Assembly (NCBI RefSeq): GCF_009769385.1
Contig: NZ_VKAB01000034.1
Location: 42,559-106,558 of the forward strand
From: Saccharothrix deserti
Lineage (GTDB): Bacteria; Actinomycetota; Actinomycetes; Mycobacteriales; Pseudonocardiaceae
Length of the DNA stretch: 64,000 nucleotides
Direction: 5' to 3'
Shown: positions 1 through 9,136 of the stretch, piece after piece
Layout of the letters: each line of letters starts with the position of its first letter
Position numbering within the stretch: the stretch's first letter is position 1
Notes under the pieces: generated by a model
Databases searched by the model: none
Seen by the model: only the letters and a program-made list of their open reading frames with translations
What the model was told of the DNA's origin: nothing
Translations under genes and position numbers: made by a program

Positions 1-617
1 GCGAGGCGGGGTGGTTGCGCGCAAACCGGAAGGACACGACGCGGTGGGAGATCGGCGTGCGGGTGCTCGCCGTGCGCCCTGCGGCCTTGCAGGGATCGAG
101 CCTGTTCGCGGCGGCGCGCGAACCCATGATCCGCTTGCGCGACAAGGTGAACGAGACGATCCACCTGTCCGTTCCGGACGCCCTCGACTGCATGGTCGTG
201 GTCGACCGCGTCGACTCCTCGCACGCGGTGCGCACCTTCTACGAGATCGGCGACACCTCGCCGATCCACGCGACGGCGACCGGTCGGGCGATACTGGCCA
301 ACGTGGAGCTGTCCGACGTGGAGGAGCTGCTGGCCCGCTCACTGGAGCGCTACAGCGAAGCCACCATCACCGATCCTCAGGAGCTGAGGGCCGAGCTGGA
401 CCGCGTGCGCGCCGACGGCTACGCGGTCAACCGCAACCAGTACCGGCCCGACGTGTGCGCCATCGCCTCGGCGATCCTCGACGGGGACGGCACGCCGCTG
501 GCCGCCGTGGCGATATCCATGCCGGACTCCCGCTGCGACGACGCCCGGCTGCCCGAGTGGGGTCGGCTCGTCGCCGAGGCGGCGGCGGAGATCTCCGCAC
601 GCCGCCTCGGTTCGTAG
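1..617 (+). CDS. IclR family transcriptional regulator (3' part; 5' end outside window)
   Basis: The reading frame is open from the first base (first full codon at 3) to the stop at 617, so the gene is cut by the window edge. What remains (about 204 residues) starts in the tail of the winged-helix DNA-binding domain, with a GWLR...RWEIGVRVLAV stretch as in IclR proteins, and continues through the whole IclR effector-binding domain. Recognisable parts are the long linker helix, the TATGRAILA motif, and the NRNQYRPDVCAIASAIL segment that lines the ligand pocket. IclR proteins are dimeric regulators of catabolic genes. The target is probably to the left of the window; the next gene to the right is convergent with this one, 23 bp away. 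The TTG at 15 is unlikely to be the true start because it would leave no helix-turn-helix. Confidence 0.9.
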   Translation, partial: EAGWLRANRKDTTRWEIGVRVLAVRPAALQGSSLFAAAREPMIRLRDKVNETIHLSVPDALDCMVVVDRVDSSHAVRTFYEIGDTSPIHATATGRAILANVELSDVEELLARSLERYSEATITDPQELRAELDRVRADGYAVNRNQYRPDVCAIASAILDGDGTPLAAVAISMPDSRCDDARLPEWGRLVAEAAAEISARRLGS

Positions 618-640
618 CCCACGGATGTCGCGGTGTCGGC

Positions 641-2077
641 CTACACCGGCACCGCGATGTACTTGTACTCCAGGAATTCCTCGATCCCGACCCGGCCGCC
701 CTCCCTGCCGAGGCCGGACTGCTTCACGCCGCCGAACGGCGCGGCGGGGTTGGACACCAGGCCGGTGTTGAGGCCCACCATGCCCACCTCCAGGCGTTCG
801 CTGACCCGCAGGGCTCGGTCCAGCTGTTGGGTGAAGACGTAGCCGACCAGGCCCCACGGGGTGTCGTTGGACCGGCGCACGACCTCGTCCTCGTCGTCGA
901 ACGTGAGGATCGCCGCCACCGGGCCGAAGATCTCCGTCGACATGAGCCTGCTGTCGGGGTCGACGCCGGTCAGGACCGTGGGCGGGTAGAAGTGACCGGG
1001 GCCGTCCGGGGTGGTTCCGCCGACCAGCACTTCGGCGCCCCGTTGCACGGCGTCGTTCACCAGTTCCTGGACCTTGGCACGGCCTGTCTCGTCGATCAGC
1101 GGGCCCACGTCCACGCCCGGCCGGGTGCCGGGCCCGACGACGAGTGCGCCCATGCGTTCGGCCAGTCGTTCGGCGAACCGGTGCGCGACGGTGCGGTGGA
1201 CGAAGAAGCGGTTCGCCGCCGTGCACGCCTCGCCCATGTTGCGCATCTTCGCGGTCATCGCGCCGTCCACGGCGGCGTCCAGGTCGGCGTCGTCGAAGAC
1301 GATGAACGCGGCGTTGCCGCCCAGCTCCATCGACGTGCGGACGACGGTGTCGGCACTCTGCGCGAGCAGCAGTCGGCCGACCTGCGTTGAGCCGGTGAAG
1401 GAGAGCTTGCGGATCCGGCCGCCGCGCAGCATCGGCTCGACCACGTCACCGGCCTTCGACGTGGTGACGACGTTGAGCACGCCGTCCGGCAACCCGGCCT
1501 CCTGCATGATCCGCGCCAGCGCGAGGCTGGACAGCGGGGTCTGCGGCGCGGGCTTGAGCACCATCGTGCAGCCCGCGGCTACCGCCGGGCCGATCTTGCG
1601 GGTGCCCATCGCCAACGGGAAGTTCCACGGCGTGATCAGCAGGCACGGTCCGACGGGCCGCCGCATCAGCAGCATCCGGTTGCGGCCGTCCGGCAGGACG
1701 CCGTAGCCGCCGTCGACGCGCACGGCCTCCTCGGAGAACCAGCGGAAGAACTCGGCCGCGTACGCGACCTCTCCCCTGGCCTCGGCCAGCGGCTTGCCCA
1801 TCTCGGCGGTCATGAGCGCGGCGAGCTCGTCGGTGCGGGAGAGGATGATCTCGTACGCGCGGCGCAGGATCTCGCTGCGCACCCTGGGTGCGGTGGCCGC
1901 CCACTCCTCCTGGACGCGCACGGCGGCATCCTCGGCCAGCAGGGCGTCCTTCGGGCCGGCGTCGGCGACGTGGCGGATCACCTCGCCGGTCGCGGGGTCG
2001 TGCACGGGCATGGTGGCGCGGTCGGCCGCGTCCAGCCAGGCGCCGTCGATGAACAACTGGTTCGGTACGTCGATCAC
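641..2077 (-). CDS. gabD: NAD(P)-dependent succinate-semialdehyde dehydrogenase-like aldehyde dehydrogenase
   Basis: A full-length aldehyde dehydrogenase of 478 residues. The Rossmann-side motif LLITPWNFPLAMGTRKIGPA, the catalytic glutamate in MELGGNAAFIVF (near residue 250) and the catalytic cysteine in MGEACTAANRFF (near 285) are present, as is the C-terminal GGVKQSGLGREGG motif of the SSADH branch. It should oxidise an omega-semialdehyde, most likely succinic semialdehyde, to the acid in the cytoplasm. The GTG start at 2077 has an AGGAGG box about 7 nt upstream and overlaps the stop of the preceding oxidoreductase gene (GTGA), so the two are translationally coupled. The neighbouring aminotransferase supports a GABA-shunt role. 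Substrate identity is inferred from family and context; other omega-semialdehydes are possible. Confidence 0.88.
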   Translation of the reverse strand: MIDVPNQLFIDGAWLDAADRATMPVHDPATGEVIRHVADAGPKDALLAEDAAVRVQEEWAATAPRVRSEILRRAYEIILSRTDELAALMTAEMGKPLAEARGEVAYAAEFFRWFSEEAVRVDGGYGVLPDGRNRMLLMRRPVGPCLLITPWNFPLAMGTRKIGPAVAAGCTMVLKPAPQTPLSSLALARIMQEAGLPDGVLNVVTTSKAGDVVEPMLRGGRIRKLSFTGSTQVGRLLLAQSADTVVRTSMELGGNAAFIVFDDADLDAAVDGAMTAKMRNMGEACTAANRFFVHRTVAHRFAERLAERMGALVVGPGTRPGVDVGPLIDETGRAKVQELVNDAVQRGAEVLVGGTTPDGPGHFYPPTVLTGVDPDSRLMSTEIFGPVAAILTFDDEDEVVRRSNDTPWGLVGYVFTQQLDRALRVSERLEVGMVGLNTGLVSNPAAPFGGVKQSGLGREGGRVGIEEFLEYKYIAVPV

Positions 2078-4950
2078 GGTGTTCCTCCTGGTCGGGCGGC
2101 CTGGTCCAGCAGTTGGGCCAGGTGCGTCGCGCGGATGCCCCGGCCTTGGGCGAGGTGGTCGATCTGGGTGGCGCAGCTGAAGCCGTCGGCCACGACGATC
2201 CCGTCGTCGGGCTGTTCGTCGAGGCGCGGGCGCAGCGAGAGGTCCGCGACGGCCATCGACGTCTCGTAGTGCTGTTCCTCGAAGCCGAAGTTTCCGGCCA
2301 GGCCGCAGCAGCCCTCGGCCTCGGTCACCTTCCGCACGCCGAGCTTGCGGAGCAGGTCTTGCGGTCGGCGGCCGGCGAACGTGGCGTACTCGTGGCAGTG
2401 GGTCTGCAACAGCACGGAATCGGGTAGCGGCGGTGGGGTCCAATCCGGTGCGGCCAGGTCGGTGAGCGCGCCGGTCAGGGTGTGGACGCGGGCCGCGACG
2501 CGACGGGCGGCGTCGGTGTCGAGCAGTTCGGGCACGTCACGTCGCAGAGCGGCGGCGCAGCTCGGCTCGGTGACGACGATGGGCAGGTCGCGGTCGGGCG
2601 CGCTGTCGAGGCGGGCCACCGTGCGGGCCATGACCCGACGTGCCACCGAGAGCTGGCCGGTGCTCACCCACGTGAGGCCGCAGCACAGCCCGTCACGGGC
2701 TGAATTGGGGATGCCCGCGTCGCTGAGCACTCGGGCGGTGGCGCCGGCGACCTCGGGGCGGAACGCCCTGGTGAAGCTGTCGATGAACAGCAGTGCTGCG
2801 GGCTTGTTGGTCTGCGGTGCGTCACGAAGGGCGGACCGGAGCGCGCGCCGTGAGGCGAAGGCGGGGATTGCGCGTTGTGTTGTGACGCCGCCGAGTCGGG
2901 CCGCCAGCGTGCCCAGTGGCCCGCGCAGCAGTGCGTTGACGGGGCGGGCGACGTAGCGGGCCAGGGCGGAGGCGGCGGGCAGCCAGCCCAGCGAGTAGTG
3001 CGAGCGGGGTCTGATCCGGCCCCGGTAGTGCTGGTGCAGGAACTCCGCCTTGTAGGTGGCCATGTCGACGCCGACCGGGCAGTCGGTCGAGCAGGCCTTG
3101 CACGACAGGCACAGGTCGAGGGCGTCGCGGACCTCCGTCGAACGCCAGCCGCCCTCGATCGTCTCGCCGCGCAGCATCTCCTGCAGGACGCGCGCCCGGC
3201 CCCTGGTGGAGTGGTTCTCGTCGCCGGTGGCGCGGTAGCTGGGGCACATCACGCCGCCCGCGTCGCTGCGGCAGCGGCCGACCCCGACGCACCGCCGTGC
3301 CGCACCGGCGAAGCCGTCGTCGTCGTGCGGGAAGGTGAAGAGCGTGGGGCGGCCGTCCGGTGCGGCGGGGTTGTGCAGGACCAGGTCGGCGTCGAGGGCG
3401 GCGGGTGCCACGATGACGCCGGGGTTGAGCAGGCCGTCCGGGTCGAAGAGCCGTTTGAAGGCGGCGAACGCCTGGATCATGCGCGGGCTGTACATGACGT
3501 CCAGCAGTTCGCCGCGGGCCCGGCCGTCGCCGTGCTCGCCGGAGAGCGTGCCGCCGTGCCGGACGACCAGCGTGGCCGCTTCGCGGAGGAAGCGGCGTGC
3601 GGCGGCACGGCCGGTGTCCGTGCCGAGGTCGAAGTCGATGCGCACGTGCACGCAGCCCGCGCCGAAGTGCCCGTACAGCACGCCGGTCAGGCCGTGCCCG
3701 TCCAGCAGCGCGCGGAACTCGCGCAGGTAGGCCGCCAGGTTCTCCGGCGCGACCGCCGCGTCCTCCCAGCCCGGCCACGACTCGCCGCCGTCGACGAGGC
3801 GTGCGGCCAGGCCGGCGCCGTCCTCGCGGACCCGCCACAGCGAACGCCGTTGCGCGGCGCTGTCCACCAGCCTGCCGTCGCACATGCGCCCACGGGCTTT
3901 GAGGACGTCCAGCAGTTCGCCGGCGTTGATCGCGACCTGTGCCTCGTCGTCACCGTCGAGTTCGACGTACAGCCAGGCCCGCCCGTCGGGCAGGCCGGTG
4001 ACGGAGTCCGGGCCGCGCCGGGCGCGCATGGTGGCGACGATGGCCTCGTCCATGCCCTCCACGGCGGTGGGCGACCAGCGCAGGATCTCCGGGACGTCCT
4101 CGGCCGCGTCCACGAGGTTGTCGTAACCCAGCGCCAGCAGGGCCGATGCCGGAGCCGTGGCGACCAGGCGGACCGTGGCGGCGACCACGACGGCGCACGT
4201 GCCCTCGGTGCCGACCAGTGCCCGTGCCACGTCGAAGCCGCGTTCGGGCAGGAGGTGGTGGAGCTGGTAGCCGGAGACCTGGCGGGGGATGCGACCCAGT
4301 TCGGTGCGGATCAGCGCCAGGTTGTCCACGACCAGCTGCCGCGCGTCCTCGGTCAGCCGCGCGATCCGGGCCACCGCCTCGGGGTCGGCCGGGTCGGCGG
4401 CACGCAGTCCGGTGTGGTCGGCGATCGCGAGGACGCCGTCGGCGGTGACGATCTCCAGCGACTCGACGTGCGCGCTGGTCCGCCCGTGCCGGACGGAACG
4501 GTTGCCGCAGGCGTCGTTGCCGATCATCCCGCCGAGGGTGCAGCGGCTGTGCGAGGACGGGTCGGGGCCGAACGTGAGCCCGTGCCGCGCGGCGGCCGTC
4601 CGCAGGTCGTCCAGGACCACTCCGGCCTCGACCCTGGCGGTGCCCGCGTCCGGGTCGATGTCCAGGATTCGGTTCAGGTGGCGGGAGAAGTCCAGGACCA
4701 CCCCCGGGCCGATGGCGTTGCCCGCCATGCTGGTGCCGCCTCCCCGCGCGGTGATCGGCAGGCCCAGTTCCCGGCACGCCCGCAGCACGGCGCGCACCTC
4801 GTCGACGGAACGCGGGAACGCCACGGCTCGCGGCGGCACCCGGTAGTTGGAGGCGTCGTAGGCGTAGGGCGCGGTCCCGCCCGCGCCGGTCTCCAACCGC
4901 ATACCGGGAGCGGATCGGGCGAGCAGACGCGCCAGGGCGTCAGCCGTCAT
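2074..4950 (-). CDS. FAD-binding and (Fe-S)-binding oxidoreductase (GlcD/D-2-hydroxyacid dehydrogenase type fusion)
   Basis: A 958-residue flavo-iron-sulfur fusion. Residues of about 35-240 form the PCMH-type FAD-binding domain (RGGGTSMAGNAIGPGVVLDF, GGMIGNDACGNRS), and about 240-530 the FAD-linked oxidase C-terminal domain with the GEHGDGRARGE motif. A ferredoxin-like segment then shows CLSCKACSTDCPVG (C-x2-C-x2-C-x3-CP), and the C-terminus carries two CCG-type motifs (GLCCGLTW, EGCCGLAGNFGF). This layout matches YdiJ-like and D-2-hydroxyglutarate or D-lactate dehydrogenases that pass electrons to the respiratory chain. The ATG at 4950 overlaps the aminotransferase stop (ATGA), and its own stop overlaps the dehydrogenase start, so it is the middle gene of a three-gene operon. 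A 2-hydroxyacid substrate is known for the family; its role between two GABA-type enzymes is not clear. Confidence 0.85.
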   Translation of the reverse strand: MTADALARLLARSAPGMRLETGAGGTAPYAYDASNYRVPPRAVAFPRSVDEVRAVLRACRELGLPITARGGGTSMAGNAIGPGVVLDFSRHLNRILDIDPDAGTARVEAGVVLDDLRTAAARHGLTFGPDPSSHSRCTLGGMIGNDACGNRSVRHGRTSAHVESLEIVTADGVLAIADHTGLRAADPADPEAVARIARLTEDARQLVVDNLALIRTELGRIPRQVSGYQLHHLLPERGFDVARALVGTEGTCAVVVAATVRLVATAPASALLALGYDNLVDAAEDVPEILRWSPTAVEGMDEAIVATMRARRGPDSVTGLPDGRAWLYVELDGDDEAQVAINAGELLDVLKARGRMCDGRLVDSAAQRRSLWRVREDGAGLAARLVDGGESWPGWEDAAVAPENLAAYLREFRALLDGHGLTGVLYGHFGAGCVHVRIDFDLGTDTGRAAARRFLREAATLVVRHGGTLSGEHGDGRARGELLDVMYSPRMIQAFAAFKRLFDPDGLLNPGVIVAPAALDADLVLHNPAAPDGRPTLFTFPHDDDGFAGAARRCVGVGRCRSDAGGVMCPSYRATGDENHSTRGRARVLQEMLRGETIEGGWRSTEVRDALDLCLSCKACSTDCPVGVDMATYKAEFLHQHYRGRIRPRSHYSLGWLPAASALARYVARPVNALLRGPLGTLAARLGGVTTQRAIPAFASRRALRSALRDAPQTNKPAALLFIDSFTRAFRPEVAGATARVLSDAGIPNSARDGLCCGLTWVSTGQLSVARRVMARTVARLDSAPDRDLPIVVTEPSCAAALRRDVPELLDTDAARRVAARVHTLTGALTDLAAPDWTPPPLPDSVLLQTHCHEYATFAGRRPQDLLRKLGVRKVTEAEGCCGLAGNFGFEEQHYETSMAVADLSLRPRLDEQPDDGIVVADGFSCATQIDHLAQGRGIRATHLAQLLDQAARPGGTP

Positions 4951-6206
4951 GGCGCCGACACTCCCGCTTCGACGGCCGAGGCCCATGCCTGCAGGCCCTC
5001 GTCCACCGCCTGCTCGTCGATCACCAGCGCGGGGATCATCCGGACGACCTGGTTCCACGCGCCGCACAGCAGCAGGAGCAGCCCTGCGTCCGCGGCGGCG
5101 CGCTGCACGCGGGCGGCGGTCTCACCGTCGGGCCGACCGTCCGCGGTGACGAACTCCGTGGCCAGCATCAGGCCGAGACCCCGCACGTCACCGATGGCCG
5201 GCGTCGTGGCGGCGACCGCCTCCAGCCCCGCCCGCAGCCGCTCGCCCATCCGCTCGGCGTTGTGGACCAGCTTCTCGTCGCGGACGACGTCGAGGGTCGC
5301 GCACGCGGCGGCGCACGCCACCGCGTTGGCCCCGTAGGTACCGCCCTGCGAGCCCGGCCACGCCTTGCTCATCAGCTCCTCGGGGGCGGCGATGGCGGAC
5401 AGCGGGAAACCGCTGGCCACGCCCTTGGCGGTGATCAGGATGTCGGGCGCGACACCGAAGTGGTCGTGGCCCCAGAACCGGCCCGTGCGGCCCACGCCGG
5501 TCTGGATCTCGTCCAGGATCAGCAGGAAGCCGTGGCGGTCCGCCCGCTCGCGGAGGCCCTCCAGGAAGGCCTGGGTCGCGGGCACGTAGCCGCCCTCGCC
5601 CAGCACCGGCTCGACGATGATCGCGGCCGTGTCGGCGGGTGCGGACACGGTCTGGAGCACGTAGTCCAGCTCTTGGAGCGCGAAGCGGGTGGCGGTCTCC
5701 TCGTCCCAGCCGTACCGGAACGCGGTCGGGAACGGGGTGACCACCACACCGCTCATCAGCGGCGAGAACCCGGCCCGGAACCGCGTGCCGGAGGTGGTCA
5801 TCGAGGCGGCGGCCACCGTGCGGCCGTGGAAGCCGCCGTGGCAGACCAGGATGTTCGGCCTGCCGGTGGCCTGCCGCGCCAGCCGCAACGCGGCCTCCAC
5901 GGCCTCGCTGCCGGAGTTGGCGAAGAACAGGCTGTCCAGCCCGGCCGGCAGCACTTCGCCGAGCTTGTCCACGAGCCGCCGCAGCGGTCGGTGCATCACC
6001 GTCGTGTACTGGCCGTGGACGAGCGTGCCGACCTGCTCCTGCGCGGCGGCCACCACCGCCGGGTGGCAGTGGCCGGTGCTGGTGACGCCGATACCGGCGG
6101 TGAAGTCGAGGTAGCGCCGGCCGTCCTCGCCGTACAGGTGGACGCCCTCGCCCCGGACCGCGACCACGGGCGTGGCCTGGCGGAGGTGCGGCGACAGTGC
6201 GGTCAT
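4947..6206 (-). CDS. gabT: Class III PLP aminotransferase, 4-aminobutyrate type
   Basis: A complete 419-residue class III (ornithine/GABA group) aminotransferase. Visible motifs are FFANSGSEAVEAALRLAR (phosphate-binding region), the DEIQTGVGRTGRFW signature containing the cofactor-binding aspartate, and TAKGVASGFPLSA with the Schiff-base lysine. It should move the amino group of GABA or a related omega-amino acid to 2-oxoglutarate, giving the semialdehyde used by the dehydrogenase two genes downstream. The ATG at 6206 is preceded by an AGGGAGA ribosome-binding site. It is the first gene of the minus-strand operon and is divergent from the PucR regulator across 215 bp. GabT is the best guess; acetylornithine, taurine or beta-alanine aminotransferases share these motifs. 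Confidence 0.85.
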   Translation of the reverse strand: MTALSPHLRQATPVVAVRGEGVHLYGEDGRRYLDFTAGIGVTSTGHCHPAVVAAAQEQVGTLVHGQYTTVMHRPLRRLVDKLGEVLPAGLDSLFFANSGSEAVEAALRLARQATGRPNILVCHGGFHGRTVAAASMTTSGTRFRAGFSPLMSGVVVTPFPTAFRYGWDEETATRFALQELDYVLQTVSAPADTAAIIVEPVLGEGGYVPATQAFLEGLRERADRHGFLLILDEIQTGVGRTGRFWGHDHFGVAPDILITAKGVASGFPLSAIAAPEELMSKAWPGSQGGTYGANAVACAAACATLDVVRDEKLVHNAERMGERLRAGLEAVAATTPAIGDVRGLGLMLATEFVTADGRPDGETAARVQRAAADAGLLLLLCGAWNQVVRMIPALVIDEQAVDEGLQAWASAVEAGVSAP

Positions 6207-6300
6207 GGTGGTCTCCCTGGCTCTCGGGGGGGCGTCCCGAGCATCTCCGGGGCGCTGAGGCGCGACAACGCGTGTTCTGTCCGCCTGGAGCACGGGGTTT

Positions 6301-6319
6301 GGACGTTTTGTCAACGTCC
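6301..6319. promoter_or_regulatory. Inverted repeat in the gabT-pucR divergent promoter region
   Basis: A perfect 7-bp inverted repeat GGACGTT-N5-AACGTCC lies between the divergent aminotransferase and pucR genes, 94 bp from the first and 102 bp from the second. A dyad at this site is a plausible PucR operator. No binding consensus was tested. Confidence 0.35.
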
Positions 6320-6421
6320 GGGGCCGGCGCCTGCCGTCCGCGACCGCGTGGGCGTCCCCGGGCTGCTCTTGCGCAGGTGGAGACCCGCTTGTCACAGTGA
6401 CCGGGCACCGAGGGAGACGCC

Positions 6422-8074
6422 GTGGACGAGGAATTCCGGGCCGCCGGACCGGCGCGGCCCGGCGAGCAGGGCCAGGCGGTCGGCGCGCTCACCGTGGCCG
6501 ACGTGCTGGCGCTGCCGGTGCTGGCGGCGGGGCTGCCCACGGTCGTCACCGGCGAGTCCGAGCTGGACCGGCCGGTCCGCTGGGTGCACATCACCGAGCT
6601 GACCGACCCGGCGTCGTTCCTCAAGGGCGGCGAGCTCGTCCTCACCACCGGAATGCCCCTGCCGACCGACCCCTCGCTGGTGCGCCGGTACGTGGACGAG
6701 TTGGCGGACGTGGGGGCGTCCGCCCTGGTCATCGAGCTCGTCCGGCGGTTCCACCGCCCGCCCGACGCGCTGGTGCGGGCCTGCCGGACGCGCGGTCTGC
6801 CGCTGGTGTCGCTGGCCAAGGACGTCAACTTCGTGGAGATCACCCAGGTCGTCCACGCCCTGATCCTCGGCAACCACGCGGAGGCGATGCGCAGGACGCA
6901 GCAGATCCACGACGCGTTCACCGCGTTGACGCTGCGCGGCGCGGGTCCCGAGGACGTGATGCGGGCGGCGGCGGAGATGAGCGGCCACACGGTGGTGTTG
7001 GAGAACCTGGCGCACCAGGCGGTCATCTGCGAACCGGCGGGCCGCACCGTGGAGGACGCGCTCACCGGCTGGGAACGTCGTTCCAGGGCTGTCCCGCCCG
7101 GCGACGACACGGACGTGCGGGGCCCCGAGGGGTGGCTGGTGACCCCGGTGGAGTACCGCGGCGAACGGTGGGGCCGGGTGGCCATGCTCCCGACCCTCGT
7201 CCCGCCGGCGCCGGGAAAGCCGACCCGTGCCGCCAGGGCGTTCGGGCCGGAGGACGTCACCGTGCTGGAGCGGACCGCGATGACGTTGACGATCGCGCGT
7301 CTCATCCACGCCACGACCTGGGAGCGCAGAGCGCACCGCAACCTCCTCCAGGACATCGCGGAGCAACGGCACCGCTCCCCCGACGAGGCACGGGTGCGCG
7401 CCGCGGCGCTGGGCCTGCCGACCAAGGACGGCCGCTTCCTCGCCGTCCTCGTGGACACGTCGGCCGAACTCGAAACGTCGCTGGCCGACGCCCTGGAGCC
7501 GACCTTCGGCCCGGTCCTGGTCGGCGAGCTGAGCCCCGGACGCGTCGGCGTCCTGCTCTCCCCGCGTCCCGCCCAGCCCTGGCGGCCCGCCGTCGAGCAG
7601 CTGAGCCGCACCGCCCTGGACGTCGACCCGTCGGCGGTGATCAGCGTCGGCTCCGAGGTCGCGGACCTCGCCCACGCCGCCCGCTCGTTCCGCGAGGCGG
7701 CACGCGTGGCGGAAGCGGTCCTGCCCGACTCCCCCGGCAAGCCGTTCCACGAACTGTCCGACATCGGCCTGCGGCAGCTGCTGTACACGCTGCGCGAGGA
7801 CGTCCGGGTCCAGGACTACGTGGAACGGCAGATCGGCCGGCTCGTCGAGCACGACACCCGGCACCACACCGACCTGCTGCCGACCCTGCGCCACTACCTC
7901 GACGCGGCGGGCAACAAGACCACCGCCGCCCGCCGCGGCGACCTCTCCCGGCAGACGCTCTACCAGCGCCTTCGAGCCATCGAACGACTGCTCGACTGCG
8001 ACCTGGAATCCGGGGAGCGGCGCACCGAACTGCACGTCGCCCTCATGGCGCTCGGCGTTCTGCGGCTGAGCTGA
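6422..8074 (+). CDS. PucR family transcriptional regulator
   Basis: A 550-residue regulator with the usual PucR layout. The N-terminal purine-catabolism domain (about residues 20-145) contains VADVLALPVLAAGLPTVV and HITELTDPASFLKGGELVL. A central GAF/GGDEF-like region follows, and the C-terminal helix-turn-helix (about 480-545) carries LRHYLDAAGNKTTAARR followed by SRQTLYQRL. PucR proteins control purine, GABA or amino-acid catabolism. Divergence from the gabT-oxidoreductase-gabD operon suggests it senses that pathway's substrate. The GTG at 6422 follows a GGGAGA box; it is the most upstream start with a usable ribosome-binding site. The gene ends inside a short tandem repeat. Confidence 0.9.
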   Translation: MDEEFRAAGPARPGEQGQAVGALTVADVLALPVLAAGLPTVVTGESELDRPVRWVHITELTDPASFLKGGELVLTTGMPLPTDPSLVRRYVDELADVGASALVIELVRRFHRPPDALVRACRTRGLPLVSLAKDVNFVEITQVVHALILGNHAEAMRRTQQIHDAFTALTLRGAGPEDVMRAAAEMSGHTVVLENLAHQAVICEPAGRTVEDALTGWERRSRAVPPGDDTDVRGPEGWLVTPVEYRGERWGRVAMLPTLVPPAPGKPTRAARAFGPEDVTVLERTAMTLTIARLIHATTWERRAHRNLLQDIAEQRHRSPDEARVRAAALGLPTKDGRFLAVLVDTSAELETSLADALEPTFGPVLVGELSPGRVGVLLSPRPAQPWRPAVEQLSRTALDVDPSAVISVGSEVADLAHAARSFREAARVAEAVLPDSPGKPFHELSDIGLRQLLYTLREDVRVQDYVERQIGRLVEHDTRHHTDLLPTLRHYLDAAGNKTTAARRGDLSRQTLYQRLRAIERLLDCDLESGERRTELHVALMALGVLRLS

Positions 8075-8104
8075 ACAACGGAGCTGAACAACGGAGCTGA
8101 ACAG
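8068..8104 (+). repeat. 13-bp tandem repeat (2.8 copies) across the pucR stop codon
   Basis: The unit GAGCTGAACAACG occurs at 8068-8080 and 8081-8093, followed by a partial third copy to 8104. The pucR stop codon lies in the first copy. Slippage here would change only the 3' untranslated part. Confidence 0.8.
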
Positions 8105-8183
8105 CAGCGCTCCCTCCGCAGCCGGTGCGATCGCTATCGTGATCGGTGGTGACGGGCAGGCCTTGCGGATGACTTGGGGGACC

Positions 8184-8456
8184 ATGATCGGCGTGACGCG
8201 GCAACTCCCCGCGAAGGACCGTCCGGGCAAAGACGCGTGGTTGGGACCGATCGCGTTGTGCCTGGGCCTGCTCAGCTGGCCCACCCCCGCGGGAGGCGCG
8301 GTCCTCGCGGCGGGCGCCGTGGTCTGCGGCGTGCGGTCGATGACCACCAAGACCGAGTACCGACTGGACTGGACCGCCGTCACGGGCACCGGTATCGGCG
8401 CCCTCCAGCTCCTGCTCTCGCTGATGTTGCTGGTCATGGAAGCCCGAGGTCACTGA
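8184..8456 (+). CDS. Small membrane protein, DUF4190-like
   Basis: A 90-residue protein with a short basic N-terminus (TRQLPAKDRPGKD) and two hydrophobic segments, roughly residues 15-45 (LGPIALCLGLLSW...AGAVVCG) and 65-85 (GIGALQLLLSLMLLVM). The two-helix pattern and the LGLLSW...GAVVCGVRS spacing resemble DUF4190 membrane proteins of Actinobacteria, but the match is by eye only. The ATG at 8184 has a GGGGGA box just upstream; an earlier in-frame start at 8139 is less likely. It is a single gene, 32 bp before the chorismate mutase gene. Its function is unknown. Confidence 0.6.
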   Translation: MIGVTRQLPAKDRPGKDAWLGPIALCLGLLSWPTPAGGAVLAAGAVVCGVRSMTTKTEYRLDWTAVTGTGIGALQLLLSLMLLVMEARGH

Positions 8457-8488
8457 CCGAACCCTGACGGCACCGGTAGTCTCGCGCT

Positions 8489-9109
8489 GTGATCTCGATT
8501 CCGGGAATGCGCGTGTCGGTGGGCAGGTCGTCCGTCGCGGTGCTCGTGGCACTGCTCGTCACCGCCCTCGGCCCGGTCAACGGGGCGACGGCCACCGGCG
8601 GAGCGAGGGAGTCCCTGGTTCCGCTGACCGGGCTCTCGGCGGAACGGGTCCTGCTGGCCGACAAGGTCGCCGCGGCGAAGTTCGGCACGCCCGCGCCCAT
8701 CGACGATCCCGCACGCGAGCAGGTCGTGCTGGACAACGTGCGAACGCTGTCGATCGGCATGGGCGTCGATCCCGAGGAGTCGGTCGCGGTGTTCCGCGAC
8801 CAGATCGAGGCGAACAAACAGGTCCAGCGCCACCTCTACGCGCTGTGGACCGCGCACCCCGAACTCGCGCCCGTCGAACGGCCCGACCTGGCCACCGAAG
8901 TCCGCCCTCAGCTGGACCGGATCACCCTGCGACTGCTGGAACAACTGAAAGCGACCGACCACTCCCGCGCACGCCCGTCGTGCCCCGGCCGACTCCTCGC
9001 GACGCGGCTGTTCGTCTCCCACGACCGGAACCTCGACCCGCCCCACCGCGCGGCACTGGACCGTTCGCTGTCGTCCGCCTGCGATCGACCCGCGGTCGGC
9101 ACGCCGTAG
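8489..9109 (+). CDS. Secreted chorismate mutase (AroQ gamma class)
   Basis: A 206-residue exported protein. Residues 1-35 form a Sec signal peptide (basic start, hydrophobic SVAVLVALLVTAL, small residues near GATA). The mature part begins LTGLSAERVLLADKVAAAKF and contains ARE..VLDNV..LS..MGVDPE...VFRDQIEANK, the helical chorismate mutase core seen in periplasmic or secreted AroQ gamma enzymes such as the mycobacterial one. The active-site arginine and lysine are in the first helix, and the Q/E pair lies in DQIEANKQVQ. A C-terminal helical extension follows. It should convert chorismate to prephenate outside the cytoplasm; the reason for secretion is not known in most bacteria. The GTG start lacks a strong ribosome-binding site. 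Confidence 0.85.
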   Translation: MISIPGMRVSVGRSSVAVLVALLVTALGPVNGATATGGARESLVPLTGLSAERVLLADKVAAAKFGTPAPIDDPAREQVVLDNVRTLSIGMGVDPEESVAVFRDQIEANKQVQRHLYALWTAHPELAPVERPDLATEVRPQLDRITLRLLEQLKATDHSRARPSCPGRLLATRLFVSHDRNLDPPHRAALDRSLSSACDRPAVGTP

Positions 9110-9136
9110 TCGATCACCGTCACCGGTGGGTCCACC

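Noticed and set aside
2875..5337. An 820-codon plus-strand open frame
   Set aside because: It is antisense to the FAD/Fe-S oxidoreductase, which has clear motifs; no motif appears on this strand.
6392..8437. Long minus-strand frame over the PucR gene
   Set aside because: PucR motifs fix the plus strand as coding; the minus frame is compositionally a shadow.
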